Shown here piece after piece: positions 13,933-22,405 of a stretch of 23,470 nt of DNA. Source of the DNA: Opitutaceae bacterium UBA3033 (GTDB taxonomy: Bacteria; Verrucomicrobiota; Verrucomicrobiia; Opitutales; Opitutaceae); the NCBI GenBank assembly GCA_002367815.1, contig DFDG01000060.1, positions 1 through 23,470 on the forward strand. Reading direction: 5' to 3'. A model generated the notes under the pieces. It did no database searches, was not told the origin of the DNA, and was given only the letters and a program-made list of their open reading frames with translations. The position numbers and the translations under genes are program-made. How positions within the stretch are numbered: position 1 is the first letter of the stretch; each line of letters starts with the position of its first letter.

Positions 13933-15261
13933 CTATTGCACGGAAGAGATGCGACGGTCCGGCATGCTACGTCCATTCTGTGAGCGCAACAATTCGCGAC
14001 GCAACCAATCGAGAGCCAGATTTACCGTGCGTGTTTTTACGGTTTTGCGCGGACCGGGATAATTGAGCTCCTTGGACCAGACCCCGCTCGGCGCGTGCAA
14101 CGCCAGATAAATCGTCCCGATAGGATTCTCATTGGTGCCCTCACATGGTCCGCCAAATCCTGTGATCGCGATGCCGTAATCAGCCTCCAAGGTTTCAGCC
14201 ACGCCCGTGGCCAGCGCCACCGCGCATTCCGGACTGACCGCACCATGCTGAGAAATCAGACATTCGGGGCAGTCGAGCAGCGTCATCTTCGCTTGGTTGG
14301 AACTACAAATCACTGCGCCGTTAAAAAATTTTGTGTTGCCGCAAATATCCGTGAAAACACTGGACAACATGCCGCCCGTCGCGGCCTCGGCCACCGCCAA
14401 AGTTTTCTCCTGGGCGCGCAAAAGATCAGCACAAACCTTCGCCATCGAATCGTCCCCGTAACACATGAAATCTTCACCCAATAATTTAACGCACTCGGCT
14501 GCGATCCCATCAAGTTGGGCCAAAGAATACCGTTCACTCGGCGAACTGAGTCGGCAATCCACCTGCCCCTGATGAGCACAAAACGCCACGTTGAGTGCTT
14601 CGCCGTGACGGTCGAAAATTGGTTGCAGTTTGGTTTCCAACACCGATTCACCGATTCCCGAAGTGCGAATTTGCACATATGCCTCACGGTCGAGCAATAA
14701 CCCGCGCTCAGCCAAACGTGGAATGACCTGGCCGACAAACATGGGCTGCAACTCATTGGGCGGGCCGGGCAGCATGCAGAGCACTTTACCGTCGCGTTCA
14801 AACCAGAGCCCGGGGGCGGTGCCGTTCGCGTTGGGCAATACTTCACCATCTGTAAAACGATAAGCCTGCTTCAAATTGTTCTCGGTCATGATGCGGCCGA
14901 ATTGCTTGAAGCGCGCAACCATCGCCGCCTCGATGGTCGGGTCGAAAACGAGCTTTTGACCTAAAACCTCGGCAATGACTTCACGGGTACGATCATCACA
15001 GGTCGGCCCAAGCCCCCCGGTCGTTATGATGACGTCGGCCTGCGCCAGGCTCTCGCGAATCTGCCGGGCAATCGCCACCGCCTCATCAGTGATCGTGACA
15101 TTGCGGGCCAATTGCACCCCTCGGCGACCCAGTTCGGCGCCGATAAACGTCAGGTGCCCATTGGCGGTCAGGCCAAGCAGCAACTCATCGCCCAGTGTCA
15201 GCAGCTCGAAGCGCTTGGCGGAAAAGGAATTGGGAGTGGATGAAGCGTCAGGTGAAACCAT
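13933..15261 (-). CDS. cinA: CinA family protein (MoCF-like domain plus NMN deamidase-like domain)
   Basis: A 442-residue two-domain CinA. The N-terminal domain (about 17-185) is MoaB/MogA-like: ELLTLGDELLLGLTANGHLTFIGAELGRRG, then ITTGGLGPTCDDRTREV, and MLPGPPNEL. The C-terminal domain (about 280-440) is PncC-like, the family that deamidates nicotinamide mononucleotide for NAD recycling: SSNQAKMTLL, HGAVSPECAVALATG, YGIAITGFGGP and PIGTIYLAL. The usual AESCTGG motif reads AEAATGG, so the conserved Ser is Ala293; deamidase activity may be lost or altered. The gene is divergent from uvrC with a 36-bp gap, so both promoters must be compact or overlapping. Start ATG 15261. Confidence 0.95.
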   Translation of the reverse strand: MVSPDASSTPNSFSAKRFELLTLGDELLLGLTANGHLTFIGAELGRRGVQLARNVTITDEAVAIARQIRESLAQADVIITTGGLGPTCDDRTREVIAEVLGQKLVFDPTIEAAMVARFKQFGRIMTENNLKQAYRFTDGEVLPNANGTAPGLWFERDGKVLCMLPGPPNELQPMFVGQVIPRLAERGLLLDREAYVQIRTSGIGESVLETKLQPIFDRHGEALNVAFCAHQGQVDCRLSSPSERYSLAQLDGIAAECVKLLGEDFMCYGDDSMAKVCADLLRAQEKTLAVAEAATGGMLSSVFTDICGNTKFFNGAVICSSNQAKMTLLDCPECLISQHGAVSPECAVALATGVAETLEADYGIAITGFGGPCEGTNENPIGTIYLALHAPSGVWSKELNYPGPRKTVKTRTVNLALDWLRRELLRSQNGRSMPDRRISSVQ

Positions 15262-15297
15262 ACTTGCGGGTTACGAAATTAAACCGATTTTAAGAAA

Positions 15298-16809
15298 ATG
15301 CCAGCCAACGCTTCAGTTAACCTCAAAGAGAAGGTCCGGGCCTTGCCGGATCGGCCGGGGGTATACCTGATGAAGGATCGGCTTGGGCGCATTATCTACG
15401 TGGGCAAGGCCAAGAGTCTCAAGAAGCGCGTATCGTCTTATTTTCAACGAGGCCGAGCTCGCACCATCAACCAGCCCAAGATCCGCGCCCTGATTGATAC
15501 GATTTACGATCTCGATACCATTGAGGTTAAATCCGAACCGGAAGCTCTGCTCCTGGAAGGCCGGCTGATCAAGCAATGGAAACCGCGCTACAATACCGAT
15601 TTCACTGACGACAAACGCTTCCTGCTTGTGCGGGTCGACTTCGCGCAGGAGTTGCCGCGTTTTATGCTCACTCGCATTCGCAAGGATCCCCGCTCGCGTT
15701 ACTTCGGCCCCTTTGCCCATTCCGGCCTTTTGCGCAAAACCCTTGCCCAAATGCGGCGGCAGTTTGGCGTCCTGCTGAGTGATGGCACCCCACAACTTTT
15801 GCCCGATGGTCGTTGGCAACTCTACGACGATGTGCGTCAGGAAATCTATAGTCACGGCAACCCCGTCACGGTGGCCGAATATCGCCTGCGGGTGGAAGCC
15901 GCGTGCGGATTTCTCGATGGCAAAACTCGGGAGTGGCTGGAATCCCTGCGCACGGAAATGGCGGCGGCGGCGGAAAAACTTAATTTCGAAAAAGCGGCGG
16001 AGTTGCGCGACGTGATCTCCGCCCTTGAAGGCACCCTCGCCCGCACCCGCCGGTTCGAGCGCGACCGCACTTTTCTGCGCAGCAACAATGCCGCCCTCAT
16101 TGCCCTGCAAACCGAATTGAAACTGCCGGTTCTACCGGAACACATGGAGTGTTTCGATATCTCACACATCTCGGGCACCTTTGTGGTCGCCTCGATGGTG
16201 CACTTCACCGAAGGTCGTCCCGACAAGGATCAATACCGACGCTTTCGCATCAAGAGCTTCATTGGCAATGACGACTTCCGGGCGATGGAAGAAGTGGTCG
16301 GCCGACGTTATCGCCGCCTTGCCGAAGAAAACAAACCCATGCCCGCCCTCGTCGTGATTGACGGCGGACGCGGTCAAATCGGCGCCGCCTTGAAAGCGTT
16401 CATCGCCATCGGCGTCGAACCGCCCGCCCTTATCGGCCTCGCGAAAAAACATGAGACGATCATTTTCCCCGATGAGCGTCCCCCGCTCAACCTGTCGATC
16501 AACCACCCCGGCCTTAACCTGCTGCAACGGCTCCGCGACGAAGCCCACCGTTTTGCCAACACTTACAACGCCGACCTGCGTTCCAAGAAACTACGCGAGA
16601 GTGTGCTCGACGATTTTCCCGGCCTGGGCCCCAAACGCAAAGTGGCCCTGCTCGATTACTTTGGTTCGATCGACAAATTGCGGGCCGCCAGCATCGAGGA
16701 ACTCGCAGCAGCCCCGGGGATCGGCCCAAAGTTCTCCGTGGAACTGCGTCGTTTCTTTTCATCAAAGAAAATTACTTCGGTGACGGCAGACCAGACAAAT
16801 TTCTCTTAA
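15298..16809 (+). CDS. uvrC: Excinuclease ABC subunit C (UvrC), short form
   Basis: Makes both incisions in UvrABC nucleotide excision repair. The GIY-YIG domain (about 18-95) has RPGVYLMKD, IIYVGKAKSLKKRVSSYF and EALLLEGRLIKQWKPRYN. A UVR helix pair (about 219-250, AAAAEKLNFEKAAELRD) binds UvrB. The RNase H-like domain keeps Asp287 (ECFDISH), Asp355 (VVIDGG) and His417 (DEAHRFA). Helix-hairpin-helix repeats close the protein (FPGLGPKRK, APGIGPKF). At 503 residues it is about 100 shorter than E. coli UvrC: the segment between UVR and RNase H domains is only ~35 residues, and the four-Cys cluster expected around 145-175 is absent. Start ATG 15298, divergent from cinA. Confidence 0.96.
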   Translation: MPANASVNLKEKVRALPDRPGVYLMKDRLGRIIYVGKAKSLKKRVSSYFQRGRARTINQPKIRALIDTIYDLDTIEVKSEPEALLLEGRLIKQWKPRYNTDFTDDKRFLLVRVDFAQELPRFMLTRIRKDPRSRYFGPFAHSGLLRKTLAQMRRQFGVLLSDGTPQLLPDGRWQLYDDVRQEIYSHGNPVTVAEYRLRVEAACGFLDGKTREWLESLRTEMAAAAEKLNFEKAAELRDVISALEGTLARTRRFERDRTFLRSNNAALIALQTELKLPVLPEHMECFDISHISGTFVVASMVHFTEGRPDKDQYRRFRIKSFIGNDDFRAMEEVVGRRYRRLAEENKPMPALVVIDGGRGQIGAALKAFIAIGVEPPALIGLAKKHETIIFPDERPPLNLSINHPGLNLLQRLRDEAHRFANTYNADLRSKKLRESVLDDFPGLGPKRKVALLDYFGSIDKLRAASIEELAAAPGIGPKFSVELRRFFSSKKITSVTADQTNFS

Positions 16810-16858
16810 GCCCTCCATCCGTGTAATGCAATAAATCTCTCGCATAGGTTGGCTGATA

Positions 16859-18790
16859 ATGGGGATCACATGGGGCGCGATTCTCTGGTTGGTGGTGAAG
16901 CACGAACGACTGGGTCTTGATTACTTGACGGTGCTCAACCAGATGGCGCCGCCAAAAAATATTTCAGAAACGGCACCAATGTCGGGCATTCTGCCTTCGC
17001 AGCGGACGGACGCCAAAATGTGGGTGAGGCATGCCATCACGTTGGATGAACAAGGCGGAGGACGCCTGCGTTACACGACCTTTGACAACTCGCCACAGGG
17101 GCGGGAAGTGCATTGGAATTCCACCTGGGTCTGGTTATTAAGACGGGGAGGCAAGGTATGGCAAAAACTCGGGAATGATTCCCTCACTATACCCCAGGCC
17201 ATCGCGGCATGGTCATATTGGCAAAGCTTGCCGGTTTTTCTAATGGGCATGGTGGGAATATCGACGTGGACCACCAGGCGGATGGGAGCCGGGGCCGGCC
17301 TGTTCATGGCTTGGGGTATGCTCGGCAGCATCCCTTTTTTAGATGCATTTTTTCCCGGCAATTCCGATCACCCCGGCCTGATTTCTGCCGCCGGGTTTGG
17401 CATGGTGCTTGGCCTCGTTTTTGCCGGAGCCGGTTGGTGGCAAAAATCGAATAACGATGCCGCATTGCTCCCTGCTTCAATACCAGAAGCCCGGCGGGCC
17501 GCCGGATATTCCGCCCTGTGCGGGGGTCTTGGCATGTGGATAAGTGCGGCCTCAACCATTCCGGTTATCTCAATTCTGGGCGTGAGTGGATTTTTAATGG
17601 TCCTGCGTAAACGAGGCGAAACTACACGCCTAAATTTTGCTCCTGAGGTTTGGCGGTGGTGGGGGCGCTTCGGTGCACTTGGCAGCTTGCTCGCGTATCT
17701 GATCGAATATTTTTTCCACCACCTCAGTTGGCACATGGAAGTCAATCATCCCGTATATGCCCTGGCTTGGTGGGGCGGGGCTGAATTGGTCGCGTTGGCG
17801 ATTAATTCCCGCCTTATTGGCCGCAGTCGCACCACTGTTCGTCATGGCGGTGGCCGGTGCCCAATATTTCAGCCTGTTGGATCCGTTCATGGCCCGGGTG
17901 CATGATTTCATTAACGAGTATCGTCCCCTCACCGATCGGCTAAAATCCGCGAACCTGCTTGAAGGTCGCTGTGGTGTTTTCGCGACCTTGTTTAGTTTTC
18001 CTGTGGCGCAATGGCTGCCGCTGGTGGCCGCAGCCGGCACGCTCGGGTGGAAAAACTCCGCGCGGGCGAATCCATCCTGCTCGGGTTTGCCCTGCGTGTT
18101 GCCCTGGCTTGCACGGCAATGGCGGCTTGGTAAAATCATTGGCGGCCAAATTCCATTGGACCGCTACTTTGCTTGGGCATGATCGTGCTTCATCTGGCCC
18201 TGGTTCACCGCCACATCGCACGGCGCTGGATGGCGATTACGGTGGTCACAGGAGTATTATTTCTGCCGCCCGCGCTCGACCAAATCGATGATCTTCAAAC
18301 CATGGTCGAGCGACATACCGTCGCTCGCACTAACGCGATGCAACCGATGTATCGAGACATAGCACGAGTCATTCGCCGTGATCAACACACCGGTGGCATC
18401 GTAGTGCTGGCCGACCCCAACGCATCCCTCGCGATTAGTTACTACGGTCTGTTCAAGACCATCGGCACCTTCTACTGGGAAAATACGCAGGGGCTAAAAA
18501 CCACCGCGGCCATTTTTTCACCCGCATAACGAGGCAGAGGCCAAGACTATGATTCAAGCCCGGGCATTACCCATGTGGTCATGGTCTCGCACAGCAATTT
18601 TCTCTCGCAATATTATATCGCGCTTAATCCGACCAAATCCGAGGCGGATTATCAGCGAAGTTTTGGTTTTCGCTTGATGGGCGACACCCCACCCCCGTCA
18701 TGGTTGCAACCCATCAATTATGCCGTGTCGGGAGAACTCGCCGGCTTGGAAACGATCGTATTTGTGCGCCTGTTCAAAGTAATCCCATAA
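16859..18790 (+). pseudogene. Frameshifted multi-pass membrane protein gene (GT-C-like?)
   Basis: Successive plus-strand frames read like one protein of about 640 residues. 16859 to ~17800 encodes membrane helices with an SDHPGL loop (similar to DHHGL-like loops of GT-C enzymes). 17800 to ~18045 continues in another frame (IPALLAAVAPLFVMAVAGAQYF). Further shifts occur near 18045, 18130 and 18175, then YYGLFKTIGTFYWENTQGLK follows, with two more shifts near 18525 and 18562 before GITHVVMVSHSNF and the end at 18790. TAA at 18527 and 18129 would stop translation. Several shifts fall in or near homopolymers (T6 near 18515, a G-run at 18562). Either a decaying gene or local sequence errors. Family unproved; a GT-C or oligosaccharyltransferase-like role is only a guess. 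Confidence 0.75.
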
Positions 18791-18840
18791 GAATACCGAC
18801 TGTTTTTTATCCATTATTCAGACCATGGCGCGGAGTGCTC

Positions 18841-19062
18841 GTGCCGATGGAACGCGACCAGCAAGCCGCAGTTATGGCGGACCTTCCCTCCCTTGCACCC
18901 CACCCGGTGTTGCCCAAATGGCTCTATTTGCCGGAGTCCGCCGATTTATTTGAAAAGGATGCCCAATGGTTGGTGAAACGCATACGCGCCCGCGACCTGC
19001 GCATCGGTATCGTGCCACCCGACGCCAAACGCAAACGCGCCCGACGCGATTTCAATCCGTAG
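18841..19062 (+). CDS. Small hypothetical protein
   Basis: A 73-residue basic protein of unknown function, following the broken membrane gene. It contains LPKWLYLPESADLFEKDAQWLVKRIRARDLRIGIVPPD and ends in a Lys/Arg-rich tail. The GTG at 18841 has GGAG five bases upstream; ATG 18847 is the alternative start. The coherent, helix-like composition suggests a real gene rather than chance, but there is no recognised domain. I cannot say whether it belongs to the preceding broken gene's operon. Confidence 0.5.
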   Translation: MPMERDQQAAVMADLPSLAPHPVLPKWLYLPESADLFEKDAQWLVKRIRARDLRIGIVPPDAKRKRARRDFNP

Positions 19063-19136
19063 AACCTGATCAATTAGAACCCGACCGCGAATCCCATTGC
19101 GGGGCACTATCCGTCAAACAAACTGTCTGGTAGGCC

Positions 19137-20648
19137 ATGCCAAAACTTCACGCCCATTTTGTTGCCATCATTCTCGGACTGTCCTTGGGGGTTTCTCACG
19201 CTTTGGCTGATGTTACACTTGCCCCGCTTTTTCAGGACCACGCAGTGCTGCAAAGCAGTCGCCCGCTGCCCATCTGGGGTCGCGCCGCAGCCGGGGAACA
19301 TGTCACGGTAACTTTCCGCGGACAAATGGTTGGTGCCACGGCGGACAAGACTGGAAAATGGATCGTTTACCTCGCGGCAATCGCAGCCAGCAGTGAACCA
19401 GCCGACCTCACGGTGACGGGAAACACCACCATGGTCGTGCAAGATGTGCTGGTCGGCGAAGTGTGGCTTGCCTCCGGCCAGTCCAACATGAATCGAAAAC
19501 TTTCCTCCCTGCCCAACGCGGCGGAAGTAACGGCTAAAATCAATAATCCTCTGCTGCGTCACATCAATATCAACCTGACCGCGAGCACCGAGCCGGCCGA
19601 TCAGGTCGATACCTCAGGGTGGCAGTTGGCCGCGCCCACCGACGCATTGGAGTTTAGCGCCGTGGCCTGGTTTTTCGCCGATGAGATTCAGCGTAAACTC
19701 GGCGTGCCCGTTGGCATCATTCACAGTTCATGGGGCGGCAGCACCGTCGAGGCATGGATGAGTGCACCCACGCTGCAATCCACGGCGGCATGGCCAGCCA
19801 TCGATGCGCGCTGGCAACACCTGATCGCCAATTATCCCGAGATCGAAACTGAATATGCGGCGTGGTTGGTCGCGAATAAAGCCGCCAAAGCCAAAGGCCT
19901 GCAGCAAACTCCGCCACCGATCCTCCCCCATGGGCATGGATCACCCCATGCCATTAGCGAACTCTTCAACGGCATGATCGCGCCCCTCCAACCCTATGCG
20001 ATCCGGGGTGTCATCTGGTATCAGGGCGAATCCAATTGGGAGCGATCCACGGAATATGCCGAACTTTTCCCCACCATGATCCGGTCCTGGCGGGCACAAT
20101 GGGGCCAGGGAGATTTCCCTTTCTATTTCGTGCAATTGCCTGACTACGACACCCCCTACGATCCCACCAATCGGGGTTGGGCCTTCATGCGCGAGGCTCA
20201 AACTCCAGCGCTCGTCCTCCCTCAAACCGGCATGGCCGTGACCGTCGATTGCGGTGATCCCGCTGATATTCATCCGCAAAACAAACCCATTGTCGGTCAA
20301 CGTCTCGCCCGCATTGCCGAAGCCAAGGTCTACCGTTTCACCGGTGATTGGAGTGGGCCGATCTACCAATCTTTTACTTCCGAAGGGACGACGCTCCGCA
20401 TCAAATTTGATCACGTGGATTCCGGTTTGATTTCGGATCGTCACCCACCCCAGTCCTTCGAATTGGCCGGGGAAGATCGTAAATTCCATCCCGCGACGGC
20501 AGAAATCAAGGGCGACACCATCATCGTGCAATCTCCCGCCGTGCCCCACCCCATCGCCGTGCGCTACGCATGGAGCAATGTGCCCAAGGCCAATCTTTAC
20601 AATGGCGCGGGACTGCCCGCCGTGCCTTTTCGCAGCGATAATTGGTGA
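19137..20648 (+). CDS. Sialate O-acetylesterase (SGNH-type), secreted
   Basis: A 503-residue carbohydrate esterase. A signal peptide is visible at residues 1-24 (VAIILGLSLGVSHALA). A beta-sandwich region (LAPLFQDHAVLQSSRPLPIWGRA, about 27-105) precedes the SGNH domain. LASGQSNMNRK holds the nucleophile Ser116, GGSTVEAWMS and GVIWYQGESNW are the conserved Gly/Asn blocks, and GDPADIHPQNK gives the Asp377-x-His379 pair. The enzyme should remove O-acetyl groups from sialic acid or other acetylated glycans in the periplasm; many homologues in polysaccharide degraders act on acetylated plant or algal glycans, so the substrate is open. It lies 62 bp upstream of the DUF4139 gene on the same strand and could be co-transcribed with it. 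Confidence 0.94.
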   Translation: MPKLHAHFVAIILGLSLGVSHALADVTLAPLFQDHAVLQSSRPLPIWGRAAAGEHVTVTFRGQMVGATADKTGKWIVYLAAIAASSEPADLTVTGNTTMVVQDVLVGEVWLASGQSNMNRKLSSLPNAAEVTAKINNPLLRHININLTASTEPADQVDTSGWQLAAPTDALEFSAVAWFFADEIQRKLGVPVGIIHSSWGGSTVEAWMSAPTLQSTAAWPAIDARWQHLIANYPEIETEYAAWLVANKAAKAKGLQQTPPPILPHGHGSPHAISELFNGMIAPLQPYAIRGVIWYQGESNWERSTEYAELFPTMIRSWRAQWGQGDFPFYFVQLPDYDTPYDPTNRGWAFMREAQTPALVLPQTGMAVTVDCGDPADIHPQNKPIVGQRLARIAEAKVYRFTGDWSGPIYQSFTSEGTTLRIKFDHVDSGLISDRHPPQSFELAGEDRKFHPATAEIKGDTIIVQSPAVPHPIAVRYAWSNVPKANLYNGAGLPAVPFRSDNW

Positions 20649-20710
20649 ATCTCCTTTTTTCTAATAATCATCAAGTCTGTGCGTTGTCCTTTCATTAACC
20701 CATCAATGGC

Positions 20711-22354
20711 ATGAAAAAATCCCGCATCGTTTCCCTGTTAGGTGCGCTTCTGATTGCGCCCCTTGTGCTCACCGCCGCATCCGTCGATTCGCAAATCAGT
20801 GCGGTCACCGTTTACACCGATCGAGCCGTGGTGACCCGCACCGCAACAGTAGGCTTGTCCGGCGGTATCGCCGAACTCGTCTTCGCCAATCTGCCCCAAA
20901 CGCTCAACGAGCAATCCCTGCAAGTCAGCGGCATGGGCACCGCCACCGCCCTTATTCTCGACGTGCACACCAAACAAACCTACGTCGATTTCACTCCGAA
21001 TAGCCGGGTGCAGGAACTCGAGGATCAACTCCGCGGGCTCAACAAACAGGCCCGTGGCATTGATGACCAACGCAGTGTGCTGCAGGCGCAGAGCACCATG
21101 CTCGACCGGATGGAAACCGCTCTCTTTGCCCCGCCAACCAAAGATGTGCCAAGGCCGGATCTCAACCAATTCACCGGTTCACTCACCTACCTCACCGAAC
21201 AAAGGAGCCGCGTCACCACGGAGCGTGCGACCTTGGATGAATCGCGGGAAGAGGTGCAGAACAAGATCAACACGGTGCAGCAGCAACTCAATGAGCTGCG
21301 CGGGTCGGGGGGCCGCAGCTACAAAACCGTGACCGTGCGCGTTTCAGCCGCGCAGGCCGGCAATCTGCAAATCGCCCTTTCCTACACCATGCCCGGGGCC
21401 ACTTGGTCGCCCAATTATGATGCCCGCGTGTTGAGCAGTGATCGCGCCGTCGATCTGGGCTACTTCGGCATGGTGCGGCAAAACACCGGTGAAGATTGGA
21501 AAAACGTCGCTCTCACCTTATCCACCGCCCGGCCCAGCTTCGGCGGAGCGGCACCGGAACTTTCAGCCTGGAACTTGGATGTGTATGTGCCGCAACCGAT
21601 GGGCCAAGTGCGAATGGAAGCCCAGGCCAAAATGATGAACGCTCCCGCAGCACTACGGATGCAGAGTGGTGCTGAATCAGATATGACAATGGAAATGAAG
21701 GATGCTAATATGGCCGCTGCCACCATTGAAGCCGGTGCGACCAGTGCGTCTTTCAAAATCGAAATTGCCTCCTCCATCCCCAGCGACAACTCCCCGCAGA
21801 AAATTTTCATCACCTCCACCCAGCTCAGCGCCCAATCCGAATACAACACGACGCCCAAAAGTCTCACGACGGCATTTCTCACGTCCCGGGTGCATAACAA
21901 TTCCGAGTTCCCGTTACTGGCGGGTGCGATGAATGTTTTTCTCGATGGCACCTTCGTCGCCACGAGCCGGTTGCGCACCGTCATGCCCGGGGAACGATTC
22001 GAACTCGCGCTCGGTGCCGATGAAGGCATCAGCGTGAAACACCAGCGGGTGAATAAATTCACCGAGGAAACCGGCGTATTCAGCAAGGATCACCGCATCA
22101 CTTATGAATACCTGATCACGATCCAGAACAACAAACGGACCAGCGTACGCGTCATTATTTCCGATCAGGTGCCCATCTCACGCAATGAAAAGATTGCGGT
22201 GGCATTACTCTCTCCCGCAGAGAAAGAAGTAAAACCGGATGAAGCGGGCATCCTCAAATGGACCCTCGATCTGAAACCCGCCGAGCAACGTGAGCTCAAA
22301 GTAAAGTTTACCGTAGAATATCCCAGCGATGTGAACGCCTCGGGTCTGGAATAA
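20711..22354 (+). CDS. DUF4139/DUF4140 (MuiA-like) secreted protein
   Basis: A 547-residue protein with a signal peptide (LLGALLIAPLVLTAAS, residues 9-24). A DUF4140 domain follows (SQISAVTVYTDRAVVTRTATV, about 27-125). A coiled coil spans about 98-205 (VQELEDQLRGLNKQARGI to NKINTVQQQLNELRG), then the DUF4139 domain to the end (YTMPGATWSPNYDARV, FGMVRQNTGEDWKNVALTLSTARP, EYLITIQNNKRTSVRVIISDQVP, ILKWTLDLKPAEQRELKVKFTVEYP). This is the 'mucoidy inhibitor MuiA' family, of unclear biochemical role. A Met/Ala-rich insert (about 300-340, AKMMNAPAALRM, TMEMKDANMAAA) interrupts the second domain and looks disordered. The ATG at 20711 is fixed by the signal peptide. Confidence 0.93.
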   Translation: MKKSRIVSLLGALLIAPLVLTAASVDSQISAVTVYTDRAVVTRTATVGLSGGIAELVFANLPQTLNEQSLQVSGMGTATALILDVHTKQTYVDFTPNSRVQELEDQLRGLNKQARGIDDQRSVLQAQSTMLDRMETALFAPPTKDVPRPDLNQFTGSLTYLTEQRSRVTTERATLDESREEVQNKINTVQQQLNELRGSGGRSYKTVTVRVSAAQAGNLQIALSYTMPGATWSPNYDARVLSSDRAVDLGYFGMVRQNTGEDWKNVALTLSTARPSFGGAAPELSAWNLDVYVPQPMGQVRMEAQAKMMNAPAALRMQSGAESDMTMEMKDANMAAATIEAGATSASFKIEIASSIPSDNSPQKIFITSTQLSAQSEYNTTPKSLTTAFLTSRVHNNSEFPLLAGAMNVFLDGTFVATSRLRTVMPGERFELALGADEGISVKHQRVNKFTEETGVFSKDHRITYEYLITIQNNKRTSVRVIISDQVPISRNEKIAVALLSPAEKEVKPDEAGILKWTLDLKPAEQRELKVKFTVEYPSDVNASGLE

Positions 22355-22381
22355 AGCAATTCCTCGGCATTGATTGTATAG

Positions 22382-22402
22382 GGCGGGGTCGCTGATCCCG
22401 CC
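22382..22402. repeat. REP-like hairpin, copy B
   Basis: GGCGGGGTC-GCT-GATCCCGCC, a 9-bp stem with one G-T pair and a 3-base loop, fills most of the 51-bp gap between the convergent DUF4139 gene and the gene at 22406. It resembles the hairpin at 13854. There is no T-tract, so it is more likely a REP-like element than a terminator. Confidence 0.58.
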
Positions 22403-22405
22403 TAT

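Noticed and set aside
13703..14062. 119-residue frame spanning the gap between the membrane protein and cinA
   Set aside because: It runs through the end of one gene, the hairpin and the antisense of cinA; composition is random-like.
15313..16110. 265-residue minus-strand frame inside uvrC
   Set aside because: Antisense shadow; the plus-strand frame carries all UvrC motifs.
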